A stretch of DNA of 22,862 nt from JAKSCF01 sp028279945 (GTDB lineage Bacteria > Bacillota > Clostridia > Peptostreptococcales > JAAYPU01), in NCBI GenBank assembly GCA_028279945.1, contig JANQMT010000127.1, forward strand, positions 1-22,862, in the 5' to 3' direction. The position numbers and the translations under genes are program-made. Positions 1-7,912 of the stretch are shown here, one piece after another. The notes beneath the pieces are model-generated. The model was given only the letters and a program-made list of their open reading frames with translations. It searched no databases and was not told the DNA's origin. Numbering within the stretch: the first letter of the stretch is position 1; every line of letters begins with the position of its first letter.

Positions 1-1
1 T

Positions 2-1987
2 TTTTTAATTTCTAGTACAGTATTATTTGTAATTTTAATATATTTTATAAGAAAACAAATAATAATACCTCTAAAAACCTTAATAAATGTTTCTAATAAA
101 TTAACGGCAGGGGATACAGATGTAAACATTGTTCAAAAGACTAATGATGAAATTGGACAGCTTATGGATGCTTATGCACGCATGGTAGATAATGTTATAG
201 AACAGTCTAAGAATGCTCAAAAGATTGCTGAAGGAGATTTATCTATAAAAATTAACCCAAAATCTGAAAAAGATATTTTATCAAACAGCTTACAAATAGT
301 TGTTGATAATTTGAATGAGTTAAATAGTGAAGTAGATACAATGTTAGAATCAATAATGGATGGGAATCTATTAGTTAGAGGAAATAGTAATAATTTAAAA
401 GGTAAGTATAAAGGGATAATAGAAGGGGTTAATTTTATTTTAGATTCTTTCGTAAACATTTTGGATAGTGTTGATTCGAATATTTTAATTATTGATACTA
501 ACTATAATACAAGATTTAGAAATTCTAGTGCAATGGACGGCGCAAAAGTAACTAGAGAATCGCTTGTTGGAAAAAAATGTTATGAGTTAAATGATTGTAA
601 TACGAATCAATGCGTATTAGACCAATGCGTAAAAAATAAAAGTAAAGAATCTTTTGAGATTCATGAAGAAAAAACACAAAAAAGTTATATTTCTAAATTC
701 ACTCCTTATATTGATAAATATGGAAAAATGAGAGGGGTTATTGAGTTTGCTTTAGAAACAACAGAACTTAAAAAAGAAGAAAAAATTGCTGTTAAAAAGT
801 TAGAATATCAAAAAAAAGAAGTTAACAAATTTACAAATAAACTGGATATGTTAGCAAATGGACATTTAGATATTGATGCATCTATTTCAGAGTTTGATGA
901 TGATACAAAAGAGATAGCTGATAATTTTAATATTTTAAATAATTCATTAATTGAAAGTACAAATTCAATTAAGTCAATGATAGATGAAATAGCATATATT
1001 TTATCTGAATTAACAAATAAGAACTTTACTGTAGGCATTGAAAAAGAATATGTTGGAGATTTTGTACAACTGAATAAGTCTATAAACCACATAATAAAAG
1101 AATTCAATATTATTTTAACAGAGATTAATTCTGCTGCAGAGCAGGTAGAGACGGGTACGGAACAGGTTGCATCATCAAGTCAAAGCTTATCTCAAGGGGC
1201 ATCACAACAAGCTGGCTCAGTAGAAGAAATAGGAGCAACAGTTACACAAGTTGCAGAACAAACTAAAGAAAATGCAAAAAATGCAAACAAGGCAAATGAA
1301 CTGTCCATGAAAGCTAAACTAGATGCACAGCAGGGTAACCAGCAAATGGTTGCAATGCTTACCTCTATGAATGAGATAAAAGAATCTTCAAATAATATTT
1401 CAAATATTATTAAAGTTATTGATGAAATTGCATTTCAGACGAATATTTTAGCTCTTAATGCTGCAGTAGAAGCAGCAAGAGCAGGAGAACATGGTAAAGG
1501 ATTTGCTGTTGTTGCAGAAGAAGTTAGAAATTTAGCAGCAAGAAGTGCAAAGGCGGCAAAAGAGACAACAGACTTAATAGATAACTCTATTAGTAAAGTA
1601 GAAGATGGATACAAGATAGCAAATAATACTGCAGAAGCATTAAATAAAATAGTAGATGTTGTAACAGATACAGGAGAAATTGTAAAAACCATTGCAGAAG
1701 CATCCAGCAAACAAGCATTGTCAATATCAGAAATTGATAGTGGGATAAAGCAGGTTTCAGTAGTTACTCAGACCAATACAGCTATTGCAGAAGAAAGTGC
1801 ATCTGCTAGTGAAGAAATGGCAGGGCAAGCACAAATGTTAAAAGGCATGATTCAACAATTTAAACTAAAAGATGGAACAAAAAGGATTACATCACACCCC
1901 CGAATGGATAAGAAAACGGAAGTATTGAATAAATTGGAGAAAAGTTTTGAAATATCCTTAGATAATGAGTATTTTGATAAATATTGA
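2..1987 (+). CDS. Methyl-accepting chemotaxis protein, 5'-truncated by window edge
   Basis: Chemoreceptor that would signal to CheA/CheW. The reading frame is open from base 2, so the ATG at 164 is internal and the gene starts outside the window; 661 residues are present. In order they show the end of a hydrophobic membrane segment (residues ~1-16), a HAMP domain (IIIPLKTL, then DEIGQL near residue 50), a second HAMP-like helical stretch, a PAS-like domain (~155-255), a third HAMP-like stretch (~275-370) and the MCP signalling domain. The signalling hairpin tip is the invariant EIAFQTNILALNAAVEAARA (~475-494). The PAS part has four closely spaced cysteines (193, 199, 204, 209) in a GKKCYE...C....C....C pattern, which could bind a metal or sense redox state; that is inference. 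The tail ...NEYFDKY resembles common MCP C-termini, so the TGA stop is probably genuine. The periplasmic-side sensor domain is not in the window. Confidence 0.95.
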   Translation, partial: FLISSTVLFVILIYFIRKQIIIPLKTLINVSNKLTAGDTDVNIVQKTNDEIGQLMDAYARMVDNVIEQSKNAQKIAEGDLSIKINPKSEKDILSNSLQIVVDNLNELNSEVDTMLESIMDGNLLVRGNSNNLKGKYKGIIEGVNFILDSFVNILDSVDSNILIIDTNYNTRFRNSSAMDGAKVTRESLVGKKCYELNDCNTNQCVLDQCVKNKSKESFEIHEEKTQKSYISKFTPYIDKYGKMRGVIEFALETTELKKEEKIAVKKLEYQKKEVNKFTNKLDMLANGHLDIDASISEFDDDTKEIADNFNILNNSLIESTNSIKSMIDEIAYILSELTNKNFTVGIEKEYVGDFVQLNKSINHIIKEFNIILTEINSAAEQVETGTEQVASSSQSLSQGASQQAGSVEEIGATVTQVAEQTKENAKNANKANELSMKAKLDAQQGNQQMVAMLTSMNEIKESSNNISNIIKVIDEIAFQTNILALNAAVEAARAGEHGKGFAVVAEEVRNLAARSAKAAKETTDLIDNSISKVEDGYKIANNTAEALNKIVDVVTDTGEIVKTIAEASSKQALSISEIDSGIKQVSVVTQTNTAIAEESASASEEMAGQAQMLKGMIQQFKLKDGTKRITSHPRMDKKTEVLNKLEKSFEISLDNEYFDKY

Positions 1988-2055
1988 TGTTACCTGGCAT
2001 CTAGCGTTAGTTATAACCTATATTTTTCAGGGTATAAGGATTGTGTGAGGTTATT
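1988..2055 (+). repeat. Dispersed repeat copy A, remnant of a coding sequence
   Basis: These 68 bp, directly after the MCP stop, match 7937-8004 without gaps at 56 of 68 positions. Read in the same frame as the MCP, both copies encode LASSVSxNLYxSGYKDCVRL. Of the 12 differences, nine are silent (third positions or CTN/TTA leucine swaps), so the pair diverged as coding DNA. Copy A carries no start codon and loses similarity after 2055, so it is a fragment. The parent protein is not recognised. Confidence 0.7.
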
Positions 2056-2074
2056 TTACGAGGCCGGCCCCTAT

Positions 2075-2545
2075 TCAAATTTTTTGTACAAAGGCAACCC
2101 TATCTTCTCCGGGGCCGTCATAGTCTGTGTTTACAGATACACCATCAACAATGCAGTCTCCTTCTACAATTTGAAATCCAATGTGCATATGAAATGCAAT
2201 GGATTTTTTATTGACCGGTGAAGTAACAAGATGAACGGAATCGCAGCCTTTTTGTTTTACAGCTTTAAAAAACTTCTGATACAACTGCCTTCCATAATCT
2301 TTCCTTCTATGTTGTGGATGAATTCCCATAAAATGTACATATGCTTGATTTGGGTAGGCCTGAGATACAAATCCAATTAAGAAACCAACAACTTCATTGT
2401 TTTCTTCAATAATAAAACTTGTGTCTTTAAAATGCTTAAAAAACAACTTCGGTAACATATCAGCCATATGACGTCCACCCCACCACTCATCAAGCACAGT
2501 AATTATTGAGGCGTAGTCAGACGTATCAATATTTCTTATTAACAA
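2075..2545 (-). CDS. GNAT family N-acetyltransferase
   Basis: Predicted acetyl-CoA-dependent N-acetyltransferase of 156 residues, the normal size for a single GNAT domain; the acceptor substrate is unknown. Motif A is clear: a beta strand (YVHFMGIHP) followed by the acetyl-CoA pyrophosphate loop RRKDYGRQLY (about residues 81-90), then the HMHIGFQIVEGD motif-B region near the C-terminus. The start is TTG at 2543-2545, chosen because AGAGGGGA lies seven to eight bases upstream and no ATG fits. It is transcribed divergently from the GNAT gene at 2970. A sigma-54-type promoter match (2591-2607) sits about 46 bases before the start, giving a predicted leader of about 35 nt. It converges on the MCP gene. 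Confidence 0.9.
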   Translation of the reverse strand: MLIRNIDTSDYASIITVLDEWWGGRHMADMLPKLFFKHFKDTSFIIEENNEVVGFLIGFVSQAYPNQAYVHFMGIHPQHRRKDYGRQLYQKFFKAVKQKGCDSVHLVTSPVNKKSIAFHMHIGFQIVEGDCIVDGVSVNTDYDGPGEDRVAFVQKI

Positions 2546-2590
2546 AATAAATCCCCTCTTTTTGCGTTTTTGGTATTATCTAAATTGTAC

Positions 2591-2607
2591 AGCAAAAATA
2601 ATGCCAA
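2591..2607 (-). promoter_or_regulatory. Sigma-54 (-24/-12) promoter for the minus-strand GNAT gene
   Basis: On the minus strand the sequence reads TTGGCAT, five bases, TTGCT, matching the RpoN consensus YTGGCACN5TTGCW at all conserved positions except the C at the end of the -24 box. GG and GC have the required 12-bp offset. The transcription start would fall near 2580, about 35 nt before the TTG start with the ribosome binding site between them. An enhancer-binding protein would be needed; none is encoded in the window. Confidence 0.6.
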
Positions 2608-2912
2608 AGTAAAGACAACCGAAAACTTTAATAATTTATGGAATTTGGATAGATCTATACTAAAGGCATGGATTACTATAGCTCAATTCTTTATGACTAC
2701 AGATTTCTATAATTAAAGTAGGAATTATCTATTAATGATCAAAATTGTCTTATAAATAATATAAATTGTCTCATTTGTTGTTATTTCCCGCTCTGTGTTT
2801 CCTTAAGTTTTTAAATATTCACACGATTATATGAAAAATTTACAGCTTATTGGTATTGAAACGCAGCAACTACATAAAAGAATTGAAAACATTATTTTTT
2901 TGAGAACTAATA
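2608..2912. promoter_or_regulatory. Shared regulatory space between divergent GNAT promoters
   Basis: This 305-bp gene-free stretch separates the two -24/-12 elements. It holds a direct repeat AAATTGTCT at 2742-2750 and 2763-2771 (21 bp apart, two helical turns), an inverted TTGTCT copy at 2613-2618, and a perfect 10-bp palindrome ATAGATCTAT at 2649-2658. These are candidate activator sites by position only; no known binding motif was recognised. Confidence 0.3.
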
Positions 2913-2928
2913 TGGTACATTGTTTGCA
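2913..2928 (+). promoter_or_regulatory. Sigma-54 (-24/-12) promoter for the plus-strand GNAT gene
   Basis: TGGTAC, five bases, TTGCA matches the RpoN consensus with one tolerated change (C to T in the -24 box) and correct GG-to-GC spacing. The predicted start near 2939 leaves a leader of about 31 nt carrying the AGGAGGG ribosome binding site of the gene at 2970. No sigma-70-type promoter with good boxes and spacing was found nearby. Confidence 0.6.
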
Positions 2929-2969
2929 TTGAATGGATAATTAAAGAAAATTTTTAGGAGGGAGTAAAA

Positions 2970-3398
2970 TTGAAAGAACTAACTATTAGCCAAGATTATA
3001 CGGAAGAAGATTTAGAGGTCATAAGGGAAGGGTTACTGGAAGATACTTTTACAAAACTGTATACAGACCAAACACCGTTAGAGTATGATTTGAACTTAAC
3101 TTTAAAGAACGAAGAAGGAGAAATAATTGGGGGGCTTATTAGCTCAATGTACTGGTATATTCTAAATCTTTCGTTTTTATGGGTCCGTAAAGATTATCAA
3201 GGATTAGGATATGGTACAAAGCTTTTACATAAGGCTGAAGAGCTTGCTAAACAGAAAGGCTGTACGGTGATTTATTTAGATACTTTTGATGTTCAGGCAC
3301 CTGATTTTTATAAAAAGCACGGTTATGAGTTGTTTGGAGTTCTTGAAAATTCACCAAAGGGACATAGTTATAATTTCTTAAAAAAAGAATTATCGTAA
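2970..3398 (+). CDS. GNAT family N-acetyltransferase
   Basis: Predicted acetyl-CoA-dependent acetyltransferase of 142 residues, acceptor unknown. The acetyl-CoA loop is QGLGYGTKLL (about residues 78-87), preceded by the strand LSFLWVRKDY and followed by a helix (AEELAKQKG), the strand TVIYLDTF and the terminal DFYKKHGYELFGVLEN motif typical of the fold. The start is TTG at 2970, fixed by AGGAGGG at 2956-2962 with ideal spacing. It is divergent from the GNAT gene at 2075-2545, to which it has only fold-level similarity. A long inverted repeat with a T-rich tail follows the stop and may end transcription between this gene and the convergent nucleotidase gene. Confidence 0.92.
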   Translation: MKELTISQDYTEEDLEVIREGLLEDTFTKLYTDQTPLEYDLNLTLKNEEGEIIGGLISSMYWYILNLSFLWVRKDYQGLGYGTKLLHKAEELAKQKGCTVIYLDTFDVQAPDFYKKHGYELFGVLENSPKGHSYNFLKKELS

Positions 3399-3428
3399 CA
3401 TAAGAATGGCTGGTATAGATTAAGAAAC

Positions 3429-3496
3429 AGGCTTGAAAAATTCACAAGTGGCGGGATTGCAAAATGTTAATTTCTCAAGCCTAACCATGTTTTTTA
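3429..3496 (+). terminator. Long stem-loop with T-rich tail between convergent genes
   Basis: AGGCTTGAAAAATT (3429-3442) pairs with 3469-3482 at 13 of 14 positions across a 26-nt loop; a TTTTTT run follows at about 3490-3495. The loop is long for an intrinsic terminator and a few bases separate stem and T run, so the call is moderate. The position, between a plus-strand stop and a minus-strand stop, fits. Confidence 0.45.
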
Positions 3497-3526
3497 TTTA
3501 AAAAAGAAACGGTCCAAAATGATCTG

Positions 3527-6500
3527 CTATTGAGCTGGAACGATAAGTTTTTGACCTGCATGAATTAACTGAGGGTTATCTAGATCATTCATAGCATTTA
3601 ATTCTTGCCATGTCAAACCGTATTTTTCAGCAATACGCCACAATACATCTCCGGCTTTTACGATATAAACAGTTGTTTTTCCATCATCTGTACCTTGATT
3701 GCATGCACTTTGGCCGCTGCAAGTATCTTGGCTGGATGTACTTTGACTGGATGTACTTTCAGCGACAACAATACGAGATTCTATTTTAGGTGAAGCAGAT
3801 CCTAAGCTGACAATATAATCGATTAATACTTCATCAAGAGCACTATATTCGTTAAGAATTGGAGCCTCCGTAAACATTTTATATCCATCTCCTCCGGCAC
3901 CAAGGAAATTGTTAGTAGCTACTACATAAGATTTATTTAAATCCAATGCTTTACCATTAACCTTTACCTTCTCAGCACGTTGGCCCACTGACTTTGATGG
4001 ATCAATCTCAAAAGTAAGGCCAGAGACTTGAAGGAAAGCACCTTTTGCAGCAGGATAATCAGAAACACCATTTTCCAATGCATCTTTAATGGTTTGTCCA
4101 GTCATCTCTCTTGTTTCCACATAATTACCAAATGGTAAAACCGTAATGACTTCGCCTTTAGTTATGGGGCCTGCATCAATAGAAGCTCTTATACCTCCGC
4201 CATTTGTTAAAGCGATATCAGCTCCTGTTTCAGCCACCATAGCATCTGTAATAAGATTTCCTAAATTGGTTTCCTGAGTTCTGACATGTGCTCTTTCGCC
4301 ATCTAATAGGACAGAAGAATTTCCAACAACCTCAGATAATATTATATTTTGACTATCACTGATGTCGGCAATCAGCTCATTAACACTATTCTTTTCTTTA
4401 ATAACAGGTGCGGATGCTTTAGAAATTAATCTTGCATTTAATTCTTTGACGCCGTCTTTACCTACTACTAAATTCACGACACCAACGCTCTTATTGTATT
4501 CACCTGCACTGACGATTAAAGTATCTTTAATCATCATACCATTGGCCAAAGTCGTATGGCTGTGTCCATCAACTATCAAATCAATGCCATCTACTTGCTC
4601 GGCAACAGCAGTAGAGCGATATTCATATTTTGTAGAATCATCAATACCCAAATGTGCTACACACACAATCACATCAGATTGATCATCTAATTCATTGACC
4701 ATTTCATGTGCGATTTTAACAGGGTCGTTAAAAGTGAGTCCTTCTACGTTATCAGGATGGGTTTTATAATAGGTTTCCGGTGTATTTAATCCGAAGAAAG
4801 CAATCTTAATGCCATCCATATCCTTAATAATATATGGAGTCAGAAAATTGGAACCGTCTGTGTTGACGGTTGTGTTTGAGTCTATTACATCAAAATCAGC
4901 CATTTCAACCAATTCTAAAAATCGGTCTTGGCCATAATTAAAGTCATGATTCCCCGGTGTCATAATATCATAGCCGGCTTTATTCATAATTTCTATAACA
5001 GAAGCCCCTTTATCTAAAGTGGCAAAAGTAGTGCCATGGACTGCATCACCTGCATCTACCAATAAAGTATTAGGATTTGCTTTTAAAAACTCGTCCTTTA
5101 TGGAAGCAACTCTAGCAATTCCCATACCGTCATACTTTCCTGGCTTGACACGACCATGCATATCATTGGTATGAAGCAGTGTTATTAAAGTCTCGGTTCT
5201 TTCTTGTATTTCAAAAATAACGATGGTTCCTGAAACTTCATGTGCAGCCAATAATAAGGCATGACCTGTAGGAGAATCTTCTGCACTTACAAAACATAAA
5301 CCTTCCGGTGCTAAGTCTCCACCAGCTTCATCACCAAAAACTCTTGTTGTTGTATATAATTCAAATTCCGGATTTTCTACATTGGTCACATCATATACCA
5401 TAATGCCGCCAAATCTTTCTAGTCCAATAAAGGCATAATAATTATTACCAACAGATCCTACGATGATACCTTCAGGCTCGATACCTTTATCGTCTGAACG
5501 ATCATCAAAGGCATTTTCATCATTTGTCGTATTGAAATATTTTGGAGAGGTCTTTGCTGTAATGACTCCAAAATCATTCCCACTGTCATATACTTGTTCC
5601 ATGGTTTCCGCACTATAAATTGAGAAAGATCGACCGCCGTATCCATATAGAGCAGTATAAATACCGTCACTATTTTTGCCATTTGCTGTGGTTACTTTTA
5701 ATCGTCCAAGATTTTCTTCATTAAACAAGCCTGCTGCAACAAGTTGATTCAATTCTGATTGAGTGTACCCAGCATAATAACCGGCATCTAATTGAATACT
5801 GTCAGCCAGATCACCTACTCTAGCCTCTTCTGAATAAACATCATAGTCTTGAGAATCGCCTTCATTGGCTGTGAAAATATATGTACTGCTGCCAATTTTA
5901 GCAGAATCTATCCCATCGGGTTGATAATAACTTAATACCGGATATCTTTGAAAATTAATAGCATCATCTTTATTAGAAGCATCTATCTCATTTCCAGGGA
6001 CAGAATAATCTTTTACGCCTAAATCATAAACCTTTTCAAAGGCTAAACTCTCTAAATCCAATACAGCAATAGCATTAGATTCTTGACAGGATACATAGGC
6101 TTTTGAAGCATCTTCATCAATTGTAATATATTCTGGTTCAAGACTTTCTGCATAAGTTGCATCTGGCTTTGCTTTTCTGACGGATGCCTCAATGATACTT
6201 TCATCATCAAATTTTACCATTGTAACCTTGCCTTCATCCAACTTGTCTGCAAAATCAATGACTGATACTGATCCTTCTGGGTCAATAGAAAAATCATCAT
6301 TAGGCTCACCTTCATTGGCCACAAGAATACGCTTAGCATCTTTGGTTATTTTAACCATGTCAGGAAGCGGACCTACCTCATAAGTTGCAATATGCTTGCC
6401 GGTCATGTCCATCAATACAACATGACCATTATCTGTTTTAGGGTCTGCAGCCACTGCAACCGCTACAAAAGATTCGTTCTCAGCCACATCTACAGATGTG

Positions 6501-6844
6501 ATGTCACGTGCTGTGGTCACGCCTTGTAAATCAGTCATTTTAATACGTTGATTGCTTGTAAAAGTTGTGACTTTATCGGATGCTATATCACTTAAGCTAA
6601 CAATGTCTAACGCTTTTTCTGCACCGTTAACGACAAAAATCTTTTTTGATAAGGGTGCATATGCGGCAATTTCAGTGCCTCCTTCACCACTACCACTATC
6701 ATAATGTCCAATTGCTGTCATAGAAATGTCCATTGCCCCTGGATACTCTGTAACCGTTATGCCACTATCTGAATCAGCATAAGCCATTGGTATCAGGGAA
6801 AACAATAAAACCAAAATCAATAACCAATATCCAATTTTTCTCAT
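3527..6844 (-). CDS. Secreted choice-of-anchor I / 5'-nucleotidase / LysM fusion protein
   Basis: Predicted extracellular nucleotidase or phosphoesterase of 1105 residues that releases phosphate from nucleotides or related substrates at the cell wall. A signal peptide (residues 1-23, cut after AYA) is followed by a choice-of-anchor-I-type beta-propeller region (~28-547; LVANEGEPND at 174-183, FTANEGDSQDYD at 324-335, GIEPEGI at 454-460). Then comes the calcineurin-like metallophosphatase domain with all metal motifs: HTNDMHG (558-564), DAGD (597-600), GNHD (631-634), H731 and GHSHT (760-764). The 5'-nucleotidase C-terminal domain follows (~840-1000; NGGGIR 881-886, GGDGY 984-988). A Ser/Gln/Cys-rich linker (~1030-1056) leads to a terminal LysM (1058-1103), which should bind peptidoglycan. 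ATG start with AGGAGGT seven bases upstream. It is monocistronic and convergent with the GNAT gene. Confidence 0.93.
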   Translation of the reverse strand: MRKIGYWLLILVLLFSLIPMAYADSDSGITVTEYPGAMDISMTAIGHYDSGSGEGGTEIAAYAPLSKKIFVVNGAEKALDIVSLSDIASDKVTTFTSNQRIKMTDLQGVTTARDITSVDVAENESFVAVAVAADPKTDNGHVVLMDMTGKHIATYEVGPLPDMVKITKDAKRILVANEGEPNDDFSIDPEGSVSVIDFADKLDEGKVTMVKFDDESIIEASVRKAKPDATYAESLEPEYITIDEDASKAYVSCQESNAIAVLDLESLAFEKVYDLGVKDYSVPGNEIDASNKDDAINFQRYPVLSYYQPDGIDSAKIGSSTYIFTANEGDSQDYDVYSEEARVGDLADSIQLDAGYYAGYTQSELNQLVAAGLFNEENLGRLKVTTANGKNSDGIYTALYGYGGRSFSIYSAETMEQVYDSGNDFGVITAKTSPKYFNTTNDENAFDDRSDDKGIEPEGIIVGSVGNNYYAFIGLERFGGIMVYDVTNVENPEFELYTTTRVFGDEAGGDLAPEGLCFVSAEDSPTGHALLLAAHEVSGTIVIFEIQERTETLITLLHTNDMHGRVKPGKYDGMGIARVASIKDEFLKANPNTLLVDAGDAVHGTTFATLDKGASVIEIMNKAGYDIMTPGNHDFNYGQDRFLELVEMADFDVIDSNTTVNTDGSNFLTPYIIKDMDGIKIAFFGLNTPETYYKTHPDNVEGLTFNDPVKIAHEMVNELDDQSDVIVCVAHLGIDDSTKYEYRSTAVAEQVDGIDLIVDGHSHTTLANGMMIKDTLIVSAGEYNKSVGVVNLVVGKDGVKELNARLISKASAPVIKEKNSVNELIADISDSQNIILSEVVGNSSVLLDGERAHVRTQETNLGNLITDAMVAETGADIALTNGGGIRASIDAGPITKGEVITVLPFGNYVETREMTGQTIKDALENGVSDYPAAKGAFLQVSGLTFEIDPSKSVGQRAEKVKVNGKALDLNKSYVVATNNFLGAGGDGYKMFTEAPILNEYSALDEVLIDYIVSLGSASPKIESRIVVAESTSSQSTSSQDTCSGQSACNQGTDDGKTTVYIVKAGDVLWRIAEKYGLTWQELNAMNDLDNPQLIHAGQKLIVPAQ

Positions 6845-6886
6845 TATACGAACCTCCTTTACTTAGAATCATTTTAACATTTTTTC

Positions 6887-6892
6887 ATTATA
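6887..6892 (-). promoter_or_regulatory. Possible -10 box of the nucleotidase gene
   Basis: The minus strand reads TATAAT about 43 bases before the start codon, with TTTACA or TTTTAC upstream at a short 15-16 bp spacing. The -10 is perfect but the spacing is below optimum. The remaining stretch up to 7097 is AT-rich and shows only the direct-repeat copy at 7034-7065. Confidence 0.35.
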
Positions 6893-7033
6893 TTTATGTT
6901 AATTAATTGTAAAAAAATGTAATTATATTTTCCTGTTTATGGGTGCTACTACTGCTTTTACTTACTTTACCAATAAAAAAAGAAATATTAAATTTATATA
7001 AAATATTAAAATAGATTGAGATGTATTTTTTTG

Positions 7034-7065
7034 ATGGTTTACATTAGGAATGTGATGATAGGAAA
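7034..7065 (+). repeat. Direct repeat C1, upstream flank of the toxin-antitoxin region
   Basis: ATGGTTTACATTAGGAATGT and the following 12 bases match 8079-8109 at 28 of 32 positions with one single-base gap. Both copies follow a T run. The two copies have the same orientation and bracket the YefM/YoeB operon plus the gene remnant at 7913-8026. Confidence 0.6.
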
Positions 7066-7097
7066 CTTATACATTTACGTTCAAACAATCTATAAAT

Positions 7098-7126
7098 TTG
7101 ACTTCTCGTACTATATATTGTACAAT
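7098..7126 (+). promoter_or_regulatory. Sigma-70-type promoter of yefM-yoeB
   Basis: TTGACT (7098-7103), 17 bp, TACAAT (7121-7126) is close to the vegetative consensus. The -10 box lies inside the palindromic operator, so a bound antitoxin complex would block polymerase. Confidence 0.75.
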
Positions 7127-7135
7127 ATATAGTAC
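7108..7135 (+). promoter_or_regulatory. 28-bp perfect palindrome, YefM-YoeB operator
   Basis: The palindrome runs from GTACTATATA to TATATAGTAC around a central TTGTACAA. The TGTACA core (7119-7124) is the element recognised by YefM in the E. coli yefM-yoeB operator, and the perfect symmetry over the -10 box supports the same autorepression here. Confidence 0.8.
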
Positions 7136-7154
7136 AAAGGAGTGATGAAAAAAT

Positions 7155-7424
7155 ATGTTAGCTGTAAATTACTCTACTATTCGTGAAAATTTAAAAAGCT
7201 ATTGTGATAAAGTTAATGATGATTCTGAAACGATTATTATTACACGTAAAGATAATAAAAATGTTGTCATGATGTCGCTTGATGAATACAATAATATCCA
7301 AGAAAATTTAAAAATTCTTAAAGATCCTGAATATTTCATTAAGCTATATCAATCTATTAAACAGTTTGAAGACGGAAAAGTAGTTATGAAAACTACAGAA
7401 GAACTGGATGAAATGGCTAGATGA
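7155..7424 (+). CDS. yefM: Antitoxin, YefM/Phd family
   Basis: Antitoxin of 89 residues that should neutralise the toxin encoded next and repress the operon, the toxin acting as co-repressor. The N-terminal half has the Phd/YefM fold signature: AVNYSTIRENLKSYCDKV, then ETIIITRKDNKNVVMMSLDEYNNIQE (about residues 25-50). The C-terminal part is the acidic, presumably disordered toxin-binding tail (EDGKVVMKTTEELDEMAR). The ATG at 7155 follows AAGGAG (7137-7142) with long spacing (12 bases); the nearer ATG at 7145 is out of frame. Its stop overlaps the toxin start in ATGA, the usual translational coupling for these pairs. Confidence 0.92.
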   Translation: MLAVNYSTIRENLKSYCDKVNDDSETIIITRKDNKNVVMMSLDEYNNIQENLKILKDPEYFIKLYQSIKQFEDGKVVMKTTEELDEMAR

Positions 7425-7684
7425 ATATATTTTTTTCAAAAAATGCATGGGAAGAATATATCGAGTGGCAAACTATTGATAAAAAAATAATTAAAAAAAT
7501 TAATGATTTAATAAAGGATATTCAAAGAAACGGTATAGATAATGGCATTGGTCAACCAGAACCATTAAAATATGGATTTCAAGGTTGTTGGAGTAGGCGA
7601 ATTAACCAAGAACATAGACTTATATACGCACTAGATGAAAACGGTAATTTATGCATTATAAAATGCCATGGACATTATAAATGA
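7421..7684 (+). CDS. yoeB: mRNA interferase toxin, YoeB (Txe/YoeB family)
   Basis: Ribosome-dependent endoribonuclease of 87 residues, close to the 84 residues of E. coli YoeB. The family core GIGQPEPLK ... GCWSRRINQEHRLIYAL is intact. Residues equivalent to the catalytic set are present: E47, R66, H85 and Y86 (CHGHYK ending). The C-terminal Lys after the HY pair is one residue beyond the E. coli terminus. It overlaps the antitoxin gene by four bases and is followed by two stem-loops, the second with a T run. Nothing suggests inactivation. Confidence 0.93.
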   Translation: MNIFFSKNAWEEYIEWQTIDKKIIKKINDLIKDIQRNGIDNGIGQPEPLKYGFQGCWSRRINQEHRLIYALDENGNLCIIKCHGHYK

Positions 7685-7715
7685 AAAAGTAGAGATTAAG
7701 ATACCAAAAGTAAAT

Positions 7716-7740
7716 ACAGATAAGGTTTTCTCTTATCTGT
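7716..7740 (+). terminator. First stem-loop after yoeB
   Basis: ACAGATAAG (7716-7724) pairs perfectly with CTTATCTGT (7732-7740) across a 7-nt loop. The nearest T run (GTTTTT) is about ten bases downstream, so it may act with the following hairpin rather than alone. Confidence 0.45.
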
Positions 7741-7760
7741 CAGAATTAAGTTTTTAGCCA

Positions 7761-7789
7761 GAGCAAGTCTAATAGACTTGTTCTTTTTT
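7761..7789 (+). terminator. Rho-independent terminator of the yefM-yoeB operon
   Basis: GAGCAAGTCT (7761-7770) pairs with AGACTTGTTC (7774-7783) with one G-T wobble and a 3-nt loop, followed directly by TTTTTT. A classic intrinsic terminator. Confidence 0.8.
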
Positions 7790-7912
7790 GCGGTGGGCGT
7801 TTGCTATATGGTAGGCTTGACCCTGTTTTATCTCCCTACTCGTATGAAGAAATAGTTTTATGGGCGTTACCCATGAAATCATACATGATAGTAATTCATA
7901 TAGTAGAATTAG

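Noticed and set aside
1985..2062. Stop-codon readthrough extending the chemoreceptor into repeat copy A
   Set aside because: The frame is open after TGA, but the protein already ends in a typical MCP tail (EYFDKY) and there is no recoding signal.
4362..4682. 106-codon open frame on the plus strand inside the nucleotidase gene
   Set aside because: Antisense shadow of a region encoding conserved nucleotidase motifs; no recognisable domain.
7813..7830. Possible third copy of the GTCAGGCTTGAC repeat
   Set aside because: Only GGTAGGCTTGAC resembles the repeat; too short and with a missing base compared with the 23-bp pair.
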